Assembly: GCA_964609825.1 (NCBI GenBank)
Contig: CAZSSH010000004.1
Span: 372,001-436,000 of the forward strand
Length of the DNA: 64,000 bases
DNA from: CAZSSH01 sp964609825
Lineage (GTDB): Bacteria; Verrucomicrobiota; Lentisphaeria; Victivallales; Victivallaceae
Reading direction: 5' to 3'
Made by a program: the position numbers and the translations under genes. Positions 52,270 through 60,593 of this stretch are shown here, piece after piece (positions within the stretch are counted from its first letter, which is position 1; each line of letters starts with the position of its first letter). The notes below the pieces were generated by a model. It was not told the origin of the DNA and searched no databases. It saw nothing but the letters and a program-made list of their open reading frames with translations.

Positions 52270-53045
52270 ATTATTGTCAGAAACAACAATGGCAAATGTC
52301 GGTCAGCAACGGACTTTTTATCTCCTCCGGCTCCGAGAGCGTGGCCGAGGTGGCGAGCTTGGCCCGGTTTGACTGGCTCATTATTGACATGGAGCACGGC
52401 CTTGGCGACGAAGCGGTCGCGGCCAGACAGATTGACGCGGTCAACCGCGGTTCGGCTTCGCCGATCATCCGTATCCCGGCCTTGCGCGCCGAGTACATCA
52501 AGCGCGTCCTTGATCTGGGCGCGGCGGGCGTCATGGCCCCGATGATCGGCAGCGCCGAAGAGGCCGCCGATTTCGTCCGCTTTATGCGTTACCCTCCCGA
52601 GGGCATCCGCGGCATCTCCTCGGGCAATAAAGTCGGCAGCTTCGGCTTCGCCTTTGCCGACTACTTTGCCAAGGCCAACCGCCAGATTTTGACCGTCGCC
52701 CAAATCGAAAATGCCGGGGGGGTCGCCGACAGCGAGGCGATTGCGGCGGTGGACGGGATTGATGTGTTGTTTATCGGCCACTCCGACTTGTCGCTTCAGC
52801 TGGGGTGCTTCGGCCAGTTTGAGCATCCCGTGATGCTGGCGGCCGAGCAAAAAGTCCTGGACGCCTGCCGCAAACACGGCAAAATCGCCGGGATGCTCCT
52901 CAAGGAGGGGATGAGCGCCGAGTCCTTTATCGCCAAGGGCTTCCGCTTCCTCGGGCGCGGCACCGATTTAGGTATTTTTAAAAGTGGATTAAAGAAAATT
53001 TGTCAAACACCCAAACAAGGAGAAAATGATGAAAAAAAGAAATGA
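52266..53045 (+). CDS. HpcH/HpaI-family aldolase (module E)
   Basis: This 259-residue protein starts at ATG 52266, overlapping the kinase stop (ATGA). The TIM barrel has the class II pyruvate-aldolase motifs LIIDMEHG (catalytic His), APMIGSAEEA, TVAQIENAGGV (metal Glu) and GIDVLFIGHSDLS (metal Asp). Relatives such as HpaI/GarL/YfaU cleave 2-keto-3-deoxy sugar acids to pyruvate and an aldehyde. Together with the kinase this suggests a cytosolic pathway for a deoxy-keto sugar acid. Its 3' end overlaps the pseudopilin start by 20 bp and contains that gene's AAGGAG site. Confidence 0.88.
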   Translation: MNYCQKQQWQMSVSNGLFISSGSESVAEVASLARFDWLIIDMEHGLGDEAVAARQIDAVNRGSASPIIRIPALRAEYIKRVLDLGAAGVMAPMIGSAEEAADFVRFMRYPPEGIRGISSGNKVGSFGFAFADYFAKANRQILTVAQIENAGGVADSEAIAAVDGIDVLFIGHSDLSLQLGCFGQFEHPVMLAAEQKVLDACRKHGKIAGMLLKEGMSAESFIAKGFRFLGRGTDLGIFKSGLKKICQTPKQGENDEKKK

Positions 53046-53805
53046 TTTATTTACCTTGATCGAGCTCTTGGTGGTGATCGCCATCATCGCTATTTTGGCA
53101 TCCATGCTGTTGCCCGCCTTGAACCAGGCGCGCGAAAAAGCCAAGCAAATGAGCTGTACCAATAACTTGAAGCAATTGGGTCTCGGTTATGCCCAGTATG
53201 TCGGCGACAACAAAGATTTTTTGATTCCGATTTTGGGTGAAGTCGGCAATTTCCCGACCTGGTCCGCGCGCATTATCGGCTTTTTCGCCCTTGCCGACTA
53301 TGTCAACAATGCCGCCAGAACCAAATCAAATGTCAATGCCTATGTCAAGTTTAAAACCATGCTTTGCCCCTCAGTCCCGGGGCCGGCGATGACTGATTAC
53401 AGCGGTTTAAATTGGAATCCTCATTACGGGGTCAACGAAAGTTTGGTCGGCGGCAGCGGCGTTGCCCATAAAGACAGTGTAGATCCGTGGAAAACCGGCA
53501 AAATCGGCAAATGCCGCAACCCCTCGCAAAAAATCCTGATTACCGACACGGCCAAGTGCTCCGCTGCCAATTCGCCGGTCCTGACCGATGGGATGATGCG
53601 CTGGAGTGCGGAGATGAATACCACAGGCGGCACCAGCAATCCCGGCAGTTACGGTATCCCTTATGCCCGGCACAATGAAAAAATCAATATGCTCTATCTG
53701 GACTGGCGTGTTGCCTCGGGCAATATTAATTCGCCCAATGCTCCTTACAATTTTCCGCCGTTTCGCAACGATTTGGACAAAGACAAGTTAAGATTTCAGT
53801 ATTGA
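53026..53805 (+). CDS. Type II/IV pseudopilin (module E, tail variant H-X9-DW)
   Basis: This 259-residue protein has leader MMKKRNDL then FTLIELLVVIAIIAIL and ASMLLPALNQAR. ATG 53029 is an equivalent start. The C-terminal motif ARHNEKINMLYLDWRV keeps the His-to-Asp spacing of nine, but Gly is replaced by Trp. Cys residues occur in MSCTNNLKQ, MLCPSVPG, GKCRN and KCSAAN. It overlaps the aldolase gene, which places a cell-surface subunit and a cytosolic enzyme in one translationally linked unit. Confidence 0.92.
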   Translation: MMKKRNDLFTLIELLVVIAIIAILASMLLPALNQAREKAKQMSCTNNLKQLGLGYAQYVGDNKDFLIPILGEVGNFPTWSARIIGFFALADYVNNAARTKSNVNAYVKFKTMLCPSVPGPAMTDYSGLNWNPHYGVNESLVGGSGVAHKDSVDPWKTGKIGKCRNPSQKILITDTAKCSAANSPVLTDGMMRWSAEMNTTGGTSNPGSYGIPYARHNEKINMLYLDWRVASGNINSPNAPYNFPPFRNDLDKDKLRFQY

Positions 53806-53823
53806 TCAAAAAGGAAACGTATC

Positions 53824-54780
53824 ATGAAAGCATATTGGGGATTGTTACTTTGTACTCTCGCGACCGCATTGACGGCGGGAGATTTGGTGACCCAGCAAAT
53901 TATGACGCAGCGCGATTTGAAAAACCCTTGGCGCAACGCCGCCGAGGCCGAGCTTAAAGTACAAAATGACATCCTTACCGTCTCGCCCAAAAACAACGGC
54001 CCAAAGGCGGTATTCGGCGTCCAGGCCAACGAAAAAACGCTGGCGCCCGACGCCGAGTATCAGGTCAAACTGGAGGCCAAAGGGAGCATCCGTTTGAACG
54101 GCGCGGTTTTCGCGCCGTCAGGTCGTTTGGATTTTATCAAAGGGGTGCCGCTGTCCGCCGACTGGCAGACCTTTGACGCCACCGTAAAGACGCCGGGCGA
54201 TTTCCGGCGCGGGACCTTTCATCTCTTTTGTTGGGAGCAAGAAGGCAGCTTTGATATTCGCAATTTTTCGGTCAAACGGGTGCTGGCGCGGGATGAAGCC
54301 GGGATTTGGCTGATCAAAAAAGACGAGTTTGATCAAGCCGACTGGACGTTTCAGGATTGGAGCAACCGCAAACTCTCTGCCGGTGACGCCGGGATCAGAA
54401 ACGGTCGGCTGTCCGTCAACGCCTCAGAGGTTAAATTTGCCGGGTTTGCTTCGCCTTTTGAGTTGATCCCCGAGGGGGATTATCAGCAAATCATTCTCAA
54501 GGTAAACGTCACCGCCGACAGTCAATATGCCAACAATTTGCCGCAGGTCTTTCTGACGTTTTATAATGACAAAAACAGCTACTTGGGCGCTTACTGGCTG
54601 GCCGTGCCCAAAGTCGCCCCCGGCGGCAGTGCCGATGTCGTTTGCACCATGGATCGGACCAAAATCCCGGCCGAAGCGACCCTGTTTTGCGTTTGCCTTG
54701 CCTCGGCGCGGGACGAAAAGTCAAGCGGTCCGGCAAGCGGAAAAGTGTGGTTTGATCATTTAGAGCTCGGAGTAAAATAA
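53824..54780 (+). CDS. Secreted carbohydrate-binding-like protein (module E)
   Basis: This 318-residue protein has signal peptide MKAYWGLLLCTLATALTAGD. Two beta-sandwich domains resembling CBM4/9 are visible: one about 25-155 (EYQVKLEAKGSIRLNGAVFA, DWQTFDATVKTPGDF, DIRNFSVKRV) and one about 160-318 (FDQADWTFQDWSN, GKVWFDHLELGVK). No catalytic domain is seen. It probably binds the glycan at the surface or in the periplasm for the two GH39-like enzymes that follow directly. Function is inferred from fold-like pattern and position. Confidence 0.75.
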   Translation: MKAYWGLLLCTLATALTAGDLVTQQIMTQRDLKNPWRNAAEAELKVQNDILTVSPKNNGPKAVFGVQANEKTLAPDAEYQVKLEAKGSIRLNGAVFAPSGRLDFIKGVPLSADWQTFDATVKTPGDFRRGTFHLFCWEQEGSFDIRNFSVKRVLARDEAGIWLIKKDEFDQADWTFQDWSNRKLSAGDAGIRNGRLSVNASEVKFAGFASPFELIPEGDYQQIILKVNVTADSQYANNLPQVFLTFYNDKNSYLGAYWLAVPKVAPGGSADVVCTMDRTKIPAEATLFCVCLASARDEKSSGPASGKVWFDHLELGVK

Positions 54781-54783
54781 TTG

Positions 54784-57700
54784 ATGAAAACGTATTTTTT
54801 GGTAATTTCACTGATTTTGACATTATGGTCAGCGTCGGCCGGGCCGATTGTGTTGACCCCCGATGCCGCAAGCAACTGGGTTTCCGACGCGACAGTGCTG
54901 ACGCAGCCCAAGACGCCGCTGGCGGTTTCCTTTGAGTTTGAGGCCGCCGGCGCCATCGGGACGAGGGTCGAGCTTTTGTGGTATGACAAGGACGGCGGTC
55001 TGGTGACCGTGACGCAGCCCAAGCCGGTGTTTCATCTGCCGGTCCCCGATCTTTTTGGTCAACGTTTGATGCACAGCGTGGCGGTGATGCCGCATGAAAT
55101 CCCGCCCTCGGCGCAAAGTGTCAAGCTTAAAATCACCGGCGGCCCCGACGGGTCGGAGCAGACGCCCGGCAATCTTACGGTTTACAATGCGTCCGTCAAG
55201 GTGCTCTATCGTCCCGAGCCGGATAAACCGCTCAACTGGTTTGACATGTCCGCCCCGGTCGGCTATCAGGCGGTGCTGCCGCCCGGCAAGTCGGGGTTTC
55301 GCGGCCTGGTTTATGACAGCAGTGATCAACTGGTCGCCGACATCAAAAGCGACGGCAATCGTTGGCAGTATCGGCCCCGGCAGCCTGGGTATTATCATGT
55401 CCGTTTCTTTTGGCTGGACAACGCCGGCAACGAAACGTCGGTGAGCGAAAAATATTACATCCGCCTTTATGATTACTCGCAGGGCTCCCGCGCCAAAATA
55501 TCCGGGGTCCATGCGTTTGAGCGCGATATGCAAAATTTTGCGGTATCCTCCGCGCCGCCCCGGACGCCCGGAGAGATGCCCCCGGTGGCCGGATTCTCGA
55601 TGGAGCTCCGGGCCCCCGATTATATCGATTACGCTTACACATTGGAGGATGAATACACCGCTGCACAGCTGATTTCGGGTAAATTTTTACGGTTGCACTG
55701 GCTGAGCTGGGATCAATGCGAACCCGAGCCCGGTCGCTATGACTGGCACAAGCCGGATCAGGCGCTGGCCACCGCCGCCAAATTCGGCTTTGCTCCCAAG
55801 GACCTCATTGTCAATGTCTTGGAGACGCCGCGCTGGAATTCGCCGCACCCGGAGCGCACGATCTGGCCGGATGCCTATTACTATTATAAGCCCAAAGATT
55901 TGAATGCGTGGAGCGCATTTTTGGAAAAATTGGTCGAGCACTATCCCCAAGTCACCAATTGGGAGCTGTGGAACGAGCCGCATTTGCCGGGGCAGAGTGT
56001 ATTTTGGCGCGACGGGAGCCCGGAGGATTTTGCCCGCTTGCTCGAGTACGGCTACCGGGCGATCAAACAAAAACAGCCCCAAAGCAATGTGATCATGGGC
56101 GGGATCGGGATGCGGTATCTGCCGTTTTATAGGGAGCTGGCCAAGGCGGGCGGGCTTGCTTATTTTGACACCTTGGCCATGCACGGGGTTGGCGATATCC
56201 GCCCGTTTCACGAGATTGAGATTGCCGCCACCGGCAAGCCCAAACCGTTTATCGACAGCGAATGGCATGCCGTGTTGTACAATTGCACCGAGCCGGTGCT
56301 GCCGACGGAGGAGGACCTCGCTTACAAAATGGTGCTCAATTATGCCAACGAATTGCGGCAGGCAACCCAAAAAATTGCCGTATTCGGCCTCTTTACCGGA
56401 CCCTCGGTGCCGGAGTCGGCGAAATTGCGGGCACGCCTGGGCGGGATTCAGCAAATTGCCGGGTTGTTTCGCAGCATGCCTTACCGCGAGCCGCGGTTGC
56501 CGGCACTGGTATTGCGTACTTTGATCGACCGTTTCGCCGGGGAAATCCAGTTTGTCGGCGCCTGGAGTTATGCCCAGGGGGTCCAAAATGCCGCCTTGTT
56601 TCACAGCGAGTCGGGAGACGTGCTCCTCTTTTGGGCGCAGGAGGGGAGCTCCTTTGTCCCCGATCCCGCTCTCCGTAAGGCTTTGGGTTTGGAAATTCTC
56701 GATTGGGAGGGGCGGCAAGCCGCGCTTGACTCTTTGCGGCCGCGGCAGGTTTATTATGCCTTAAAGCCGGACCGTCAGCAATTGCCGATCGGCAGCAATA
56801 CGTTGTCGGCAATCGTTCCCACCGCGCGGGAAGTCGTATTGGAGCGTCTGGCCAACGGTGTTTACGCTCCCTTGACCGCGCCGCGCAATCAGGAGATTTC
56901 GCGGTATGTGAGTGCCGCCAAATTGCCCCAGACCCCGGGTTTTGCGGCGCAGTTTGCCGTCGATTATAATATGGACGGATTGCTGATCACGGTCAAAGTG
57001 CATGATGTCAAGCATGTCATTCATCAAAAGGATCTGGCATTTTGGGAGGGCGACAGCGTCCAGTTTGCCATTGACTGCGAGGGCAAGGGGCTGATCGCCG
57101 ATACGCTCGAGTTTGCGGTCAACGGCGACGGGACGATTTACAAGACCAAAGCCCCGGCGCTCAAAGGCGATATCCCGGCCGAATACACCGATCCCGGCAT
57201 CCCGCTGCGTTACGGCCGGGCGCAGGTCAGCCGCCAAAATGACGATACTGTTTACCAAATCGAGGTCAAGCGCTCGGATCTTTACCCGCTGACCTGGCAG
57301 GCCAACCGGCCGCTGCGCTTCTCGATTTTGGTCAACAACAATGACGGCGACGGCCGGGCCGGTTATTTGGAATGGGCCTCAGGCATCGGCGACGGCAAGG
57401 CGCCGCACCGTTACGGTACACTTTATCCGGCGACCGATCAAAGTTCGGTCGCCACGACCGAGTCTTTGCGTTATGCGTTTCAAAACGCCAAGCTGGTCAA
57501 CAGCAACGGCGTGGTGCAAGTTACCGCCACCTCCGCGCAGCAGGGGGCGGGTGCGGTTACCGGTGGGTTGACCGTGCAACCGGGTGCGCGTTACCGTTTC
57601 GGAGTCTTGGTGCGCGGCAAGGGCGATTTGCAAGTCATCGGCTTCGGCCAAAATCTGCCGCGTCAAAATCTGGCGGTACAAAAGCTCGGACTCGAGTGGC

Positions 57701-57822
57701 GCGAGATCACCGGCGAAATCGCCATTCCGATGGATGGCGGTACGCTGCAGATGGTGTTTTTTACCTGGCAGGACGGCGAAGCGGTGTTTGAAATCAAGGA
57801 TTTTTGGCTCAAGGGCTTGTAA
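54784..57822 (+). CDS. Secreted GH39-like glycosidase with terminal carbohydrate-binding modules (paralogue 2)
   Basis: This 1012-residue protein starts at ATG 54784 with signal peptide MKTYFLVISLILTLWSASAG. An N-terminal sandwich domain (about 25-145) and linker precede a TIM barrel (about 265-600) with acid/base E398 in WELWNEPHLPGQS and probable nucleophile E493 in FIDSEWHAV. A CBM9/DOMON-like domain (about 700-880) contains FSILVNNNDGDGRAGYLEWA, and an additional CBM4/9-like module (about 885-1012) ends the protein. It has the same architecture as the 17167 and 57851 genes. It forms an operon pair with the next gene, with a 28-bp spacer. Confidence 0.85.
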   Translation: MKTYFLVISLILTLWSASAGPIVLTPDAASNWVSDATVLTQPKTPLAVSFEFEAAGAIGTRVELLWYDKDGGLVTVTQPKPVFHLPVPDLFGQRLMHSVAVMPHEIPPSAQSVKLKITGGPDGSEQTPGNLTVYNASVKVLYRPEPDKPLNWFDMSAPVGYQAVLPPGKSGFRGLVYDSSDQLVADIKSDGNRWQYRPRQPGYYHVRFFWLDNAGNETSVSEKYYIRLYDYSQGSRAKISGVHAFERDMQNFAVSSAPPRTPGEMPPVAGFSMELRAPDYIDYAYTLEDEYTAAQLISGKFLRLHWLSWDQCEPEPGRYDWHKPDQALATAAKFGFAPKDLIVNVLETPRWNSPHPERTIWPDAYYYYKPKDLNAWSAFLEKLVEHYPQVTNWELWNEPHLPGQSVFWRDGSPEDFARLLEYGYRAIKQKQPQSNVIMGGIGMRYLPFYRELAKAGGLAYFDTLAMHGVGDIRPFHEIEIAATGKPKPFIDSEWHAVLYNCTEPVLPTEEDLAYKMVLNYANELRQATQKIAVFGLFTGPSVPESAKLRARLGGIQQIAGLFRSMPYREPRLPALVLRTLIDRFAGEIQFVGAWSYAQGVQNAALFHSESGDVLLFWAQEGSSFVPDPALRKALGLEILDWEGRQAALDSLRPRQVYYALKPDRQQLPIGSNTLSAIVPTAREVVLERLANGVYAPLTAPRNQEISRYVSAAKLPQTPGFAAQFAVDYNMDGLLITVKVHDVKHVIHQKDLAFWEGDSVQFAIDCEGKGLIADTLEFAVNGDGTIYKTKAPALKGDIPAEYTDPGIPLRYGRAQVSRQNDDTVYQIEVKRSDLYPLTWQANRPLRFSILVNNNDGDGRAGYLEWASGIGDGKAPHRYGTLYPATDQSSVATTESLRYAFQNAKLVNSNGVVQVTATSAQQGAGAVTGGLTVQPGARYRFGVLVRGKGDLQVIGFGQNLPRQNLAVQKLGLEWREITGEIAIPMDGGTLQMVFFTWQDGEAVFEIKDFWLKGL

Positions 57823-57850
57823 ACGGTTAGCATAGAAGGTAAATTACGGT

Positions 57851-60583
57851 ATGAAAAGATTGTTTTTGATGTTGGCCGTCCTGACGGCAGTGGTTATGCA
57901 GGGCGCCGGGGAGCTCAAAATCCGCGGCGAAAAATTCGGAAACTGGTGGCTGGTCAACGAGCCGATCGTTTTTAAGAGCGAAAAAGCGTCGCCGGGCCCG
58001 GTCACGGCGACCGTGCGCGATATCACCGGCAAAACCGTTTTTACCGAAACCGTGCCGTCGGATCAATTCAACCGAAACGGCTGGCGCTGGCAGACTGCCG
58101 AACCCGGTTTTTATGACGTTGAGTTTGTGATCAATAATGAGGTGGAGGTCGATTTTTTGCCGGTCAAACTTTACAAGCAAAACATCAGCAATAAAAAGAG
58201 TTATGATTTGGTGGAGGATACCAAAGTCCCGATTGCGCGCCACAACTTTATGGTCGCCGCCGCGCCGACCCGGGCGGTGGCGGAGATTTCGCCGCAATTC
58301 GGCATGTCGCCCCACGGCGACCGCTACAAGACGATTTTGCCGCTGTCGCGTCTGGTCGGCTTTGGCGCGATCCGTTATCACGCCGTCCAATGGGACAAGG
58401 TGGAAAAAAACAAGGGTGAGTGCGACTGGTCCGAGCTCGACGACTTCTTTCAAAAAGCGCATGAGCTCGGGTACACCGACGACCGGATTGTCCTCAATGT
58501 CTTCGGTGTTCCCCAATGGGCTTCGAGCCGCCCGGAGGCGGACTGGGTCAATATTTGCGTCAAGGAGTACGCCACCGTGATTCCGCGCGATATGCAAGAC
58601 TGGCGTAACTTTTTGCAGACAATCATGCGCCGTTACCCCAATGTCCGCAACTGGGAGCTTTGGAATGAGCCTCACTTGGTCGGCTTCAGCTGCTTTTGGG
58701 CCGACTCGACCGAAAACTTCGTCGCTTTGCTCAAGGCCGGTTACGAAACCGTCAAGGCGGAAAACAAGGACAATGTGGTCATCATGGGCGGCATCGGGAT
58801 GCGGTATTTGCCCTTTTATAAAGAATTTTTAGAGAAAGGCGGCGGCAAATATTACGATGTTTTCGGCGTCCATTGCTCCAGCCGTCAGGTATTCAGCCGC
58901 GAAATGTTCGCCAAACTCGACGAGCTCAACCAAGTCCCGGTGCGCCCGTGGCGGGTGACCGAGTGGCACGCCAATTTGCTCAATCCTCACATGACGCCGT
59001 ACCCGTCGGAGCGGATGCTCGCGCGGTCGCAGCTCTTGTGTTTTATGCAACTCATCCGGCAGGGCGCGGAGGCGGTCGATTACTTTTGTATCACCAACAA
59101 TGAGGAAAAAGAGGAGCTTCCCTTGCTGCAAAAACATCAGTTGATCGGCCATACCGCCGGGGTGTTTCGCCGCCGCCCGTATTTCCAGCCCCGTTATGTG
59201 GGGGCGGCGTGGCATGTCTTCAGCAACATGATCAAGGGGCAGCTCAAAGTCGGCAACGGATATGACTTTGCCGGCAGCCAATCGGCCATTTTATTTTCCA
59301 GCGAGGCCGGCAGCGGCATCGCGTTTTGGAATTACTCCGACCAGCCCGTTAAAATTGCCCCCGAGCTGTTGGCGGCGGTCAAAGATTGCCAAGTGACGGC
59401 CGCCGACGGCCGGATTGTCAAAGTTGATGCGCAATGGATGCTTGCCCCCGAGGAGTATTATCTCGCGGCCAAGGTTGATCTTAATGTTATCAAAAACTGG
59501 CGCAACCCGACCGAGGTTTTGATTCCGCGCGGGACCGCGCTGACACTGGATGAGAGCGTGACGGGGGAGTATTACCCGGGCGGTTTGTTTGATCAACAAT
59601 TGCAACTGTTGCCCGGCCAAACCATCCCGTGGCAGGCAGTCTCGCATTATGTCGCCAACCCGGAAGTCAAGTCGGCCCCCGGCAGCGTGCCGTCGGCACG
59701 TTTTTCCGTCGGTTATTCGCCAAGCGGCCTTGACCTCATTGTCGAGGTCGCCGATCAAACCCATTGTCCCAATCCGGGCCCGGAAGCGTGGAAGGGTGAC
59801 TCAGTGCAATTTGCCATCGACACTGCTGAGCGCGGTTACGCGTCCGATCTTTTGGAGTTTTCGCTCTGCCGCGATCAAAACGGCAAGACGGTTTTGCTGA
59901 AACAAATTGCGCCGCCGCCGTCGGGGGATTTGCCCGATAATTATGTCTTTGCGGGTAACGTCGTCACCGACGCCCTGGTCGGCTCGGAGCAGGCGGCGGG
60001 GGTGACGGTCTACAAGGTGTACTTGCCCAATGCCCAATTGTACCCCTATGCCGCAACCAAGGGCGGCAAACCCCGCTTTTCACTTTTGGTCAACAACAAT
60101 GACGGCGCCGGGCGCGCCGGGTATCTTGAGTGGGCTTCGGGCATCGGCGGCGATAAAAATCCGGTCCTTTACGGCCGGTTGACCCCGCAAATTGAGGATA
60201 AAATTTATCTCTCCGGGGCGGATTTTAAGTACAAAACTTGGGATTTGCCTTATCTTTGGAGCTTTACGGATAACGTCATTACCATCAAAGCCAACGGCGC
60301 ACCTAATGCCGGGCTGGTGAGCCGCGAGGTCGCGGTGACGCCGGGCGGCCGCTACCGTTTTACCTTTGAGGCAAAGGGCAGCGGCAATTTCCAATTGATG
60401 GTGCAAGGCAAAGGGGTGCCGCGCACCGATCTGGTGATGCCGACGCCGCTCGGTGCTGAGTTCCGGCGCTATGATTTGGTGTTTTACGCGCCCGCCGAGG
60501 CGGTGTCGTTTACCCCCAATATTTTCTTTTGGCAGCAGCCGCAGGCGGAGATGCAAGTCCGTGATTTTAAAGTGACCAAATAA
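57851..60583 (+). CDS. Secreted GH39-like glycosidase with terminal carbohydrate-binding modules (paralogue 3)
   Basis: This 910-residue protein has signal peptide MKRLFLMLAVLTAVVMQGAG. It lacks the N-terminal sandwich of its paralogues and begins with the linker-type domain (VNEPIVFKSEKASPGPVTAT). The barrel (about 135-475) has acid/base E273 in WELWNEPHLVGFS and probable nucleophile E371 in RVTEWHANLL. CBM9/DOMON-like region about 600-775 (FSLLVNNNDGAGRAGYLEWA) and a final CBM4/9-like domain (about 790-910). It shares VVIMGGIGMRYLPFYKEF nearly exactly with its upstream neighbour, which indicates tandem duplication followed by divergence. Confidence 0.85.
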   Translation: MKRLFLMLAVLTAVVMQGAGELKIRGEKFGNWWLVNEPIVFKSEKASPGPVTATVRDITGKTVFTETVPSDQFNRNGWRWQTAEPGFYDVEFVINNEVEVDFLPVKLYKQNISNKKSYDLVEDTKVPIARHNFMVAAAPTRAVAEISPQFGMSPHGDRYKTILPLSRLVGFGAIRYHAVQWDKVEKNKGECDWSELDDFFQKAHELGYTDDRIVLNVFGVPQWASSRPEADWVNICVKEYATVIPRDMQDWRNFLQTIMRRYPNVRNWELWNEPHLVGFSCFWADSTENFVALLKAGYETVKAENKDNVVIMGGIGMRYLPFYKEFLEKGGGKYYDVFGVHCSSRQVFSREMFAKLDELNQVPVRPWRVTEWHANLLNPHMTPYPSERMLARSQLLCFMQLIRQGAEAVDYFCITNNEEKEELPLLQKHQLIGHTAGVFRRRPYFQPRYVGAAWHVFSNMIKGQLKVGNGYDFAGSQSAILFSSEAGSGIAFWNYSDQPVKIAPELLAAVKDCQVTAADGRIVKVDAQWMLAPEEYYLAAKVDLNVIKNWRNPTEVLIPRGTALTLDESVTGEYYPGGLFDQQLQLLPGQTIPWQAVSHYVANPEVKSAPGSVPSARFSVGYSPSGLDLIVEVADQTHCPNPGPEAWKGDSVQFAIDTAERGYASDLLEFSLCRDQNGKTVLLKQIAPPPSGDLPDNYVFAGNVVTDALVGSEQAAGVTVYKVYLPNAQLYPYAATKGGKPRFSLLVNNNDGAGRAGYLEWASGIGGDKNPVLYGRLTPQIEDKIYLSGADFKYKTWDLPYLWSFTDNVITIKANGAPNAGLVSREVAVTPGGRYRFTFEAKGSGNFQLMVQGKGVPRTDLVMPTPLGAEFRRYDLVFYAPAEAVSFTPNIFFWQQPQAEMQVRDFKVTK

Positions 60584-60593
60584 GGATATCAAA

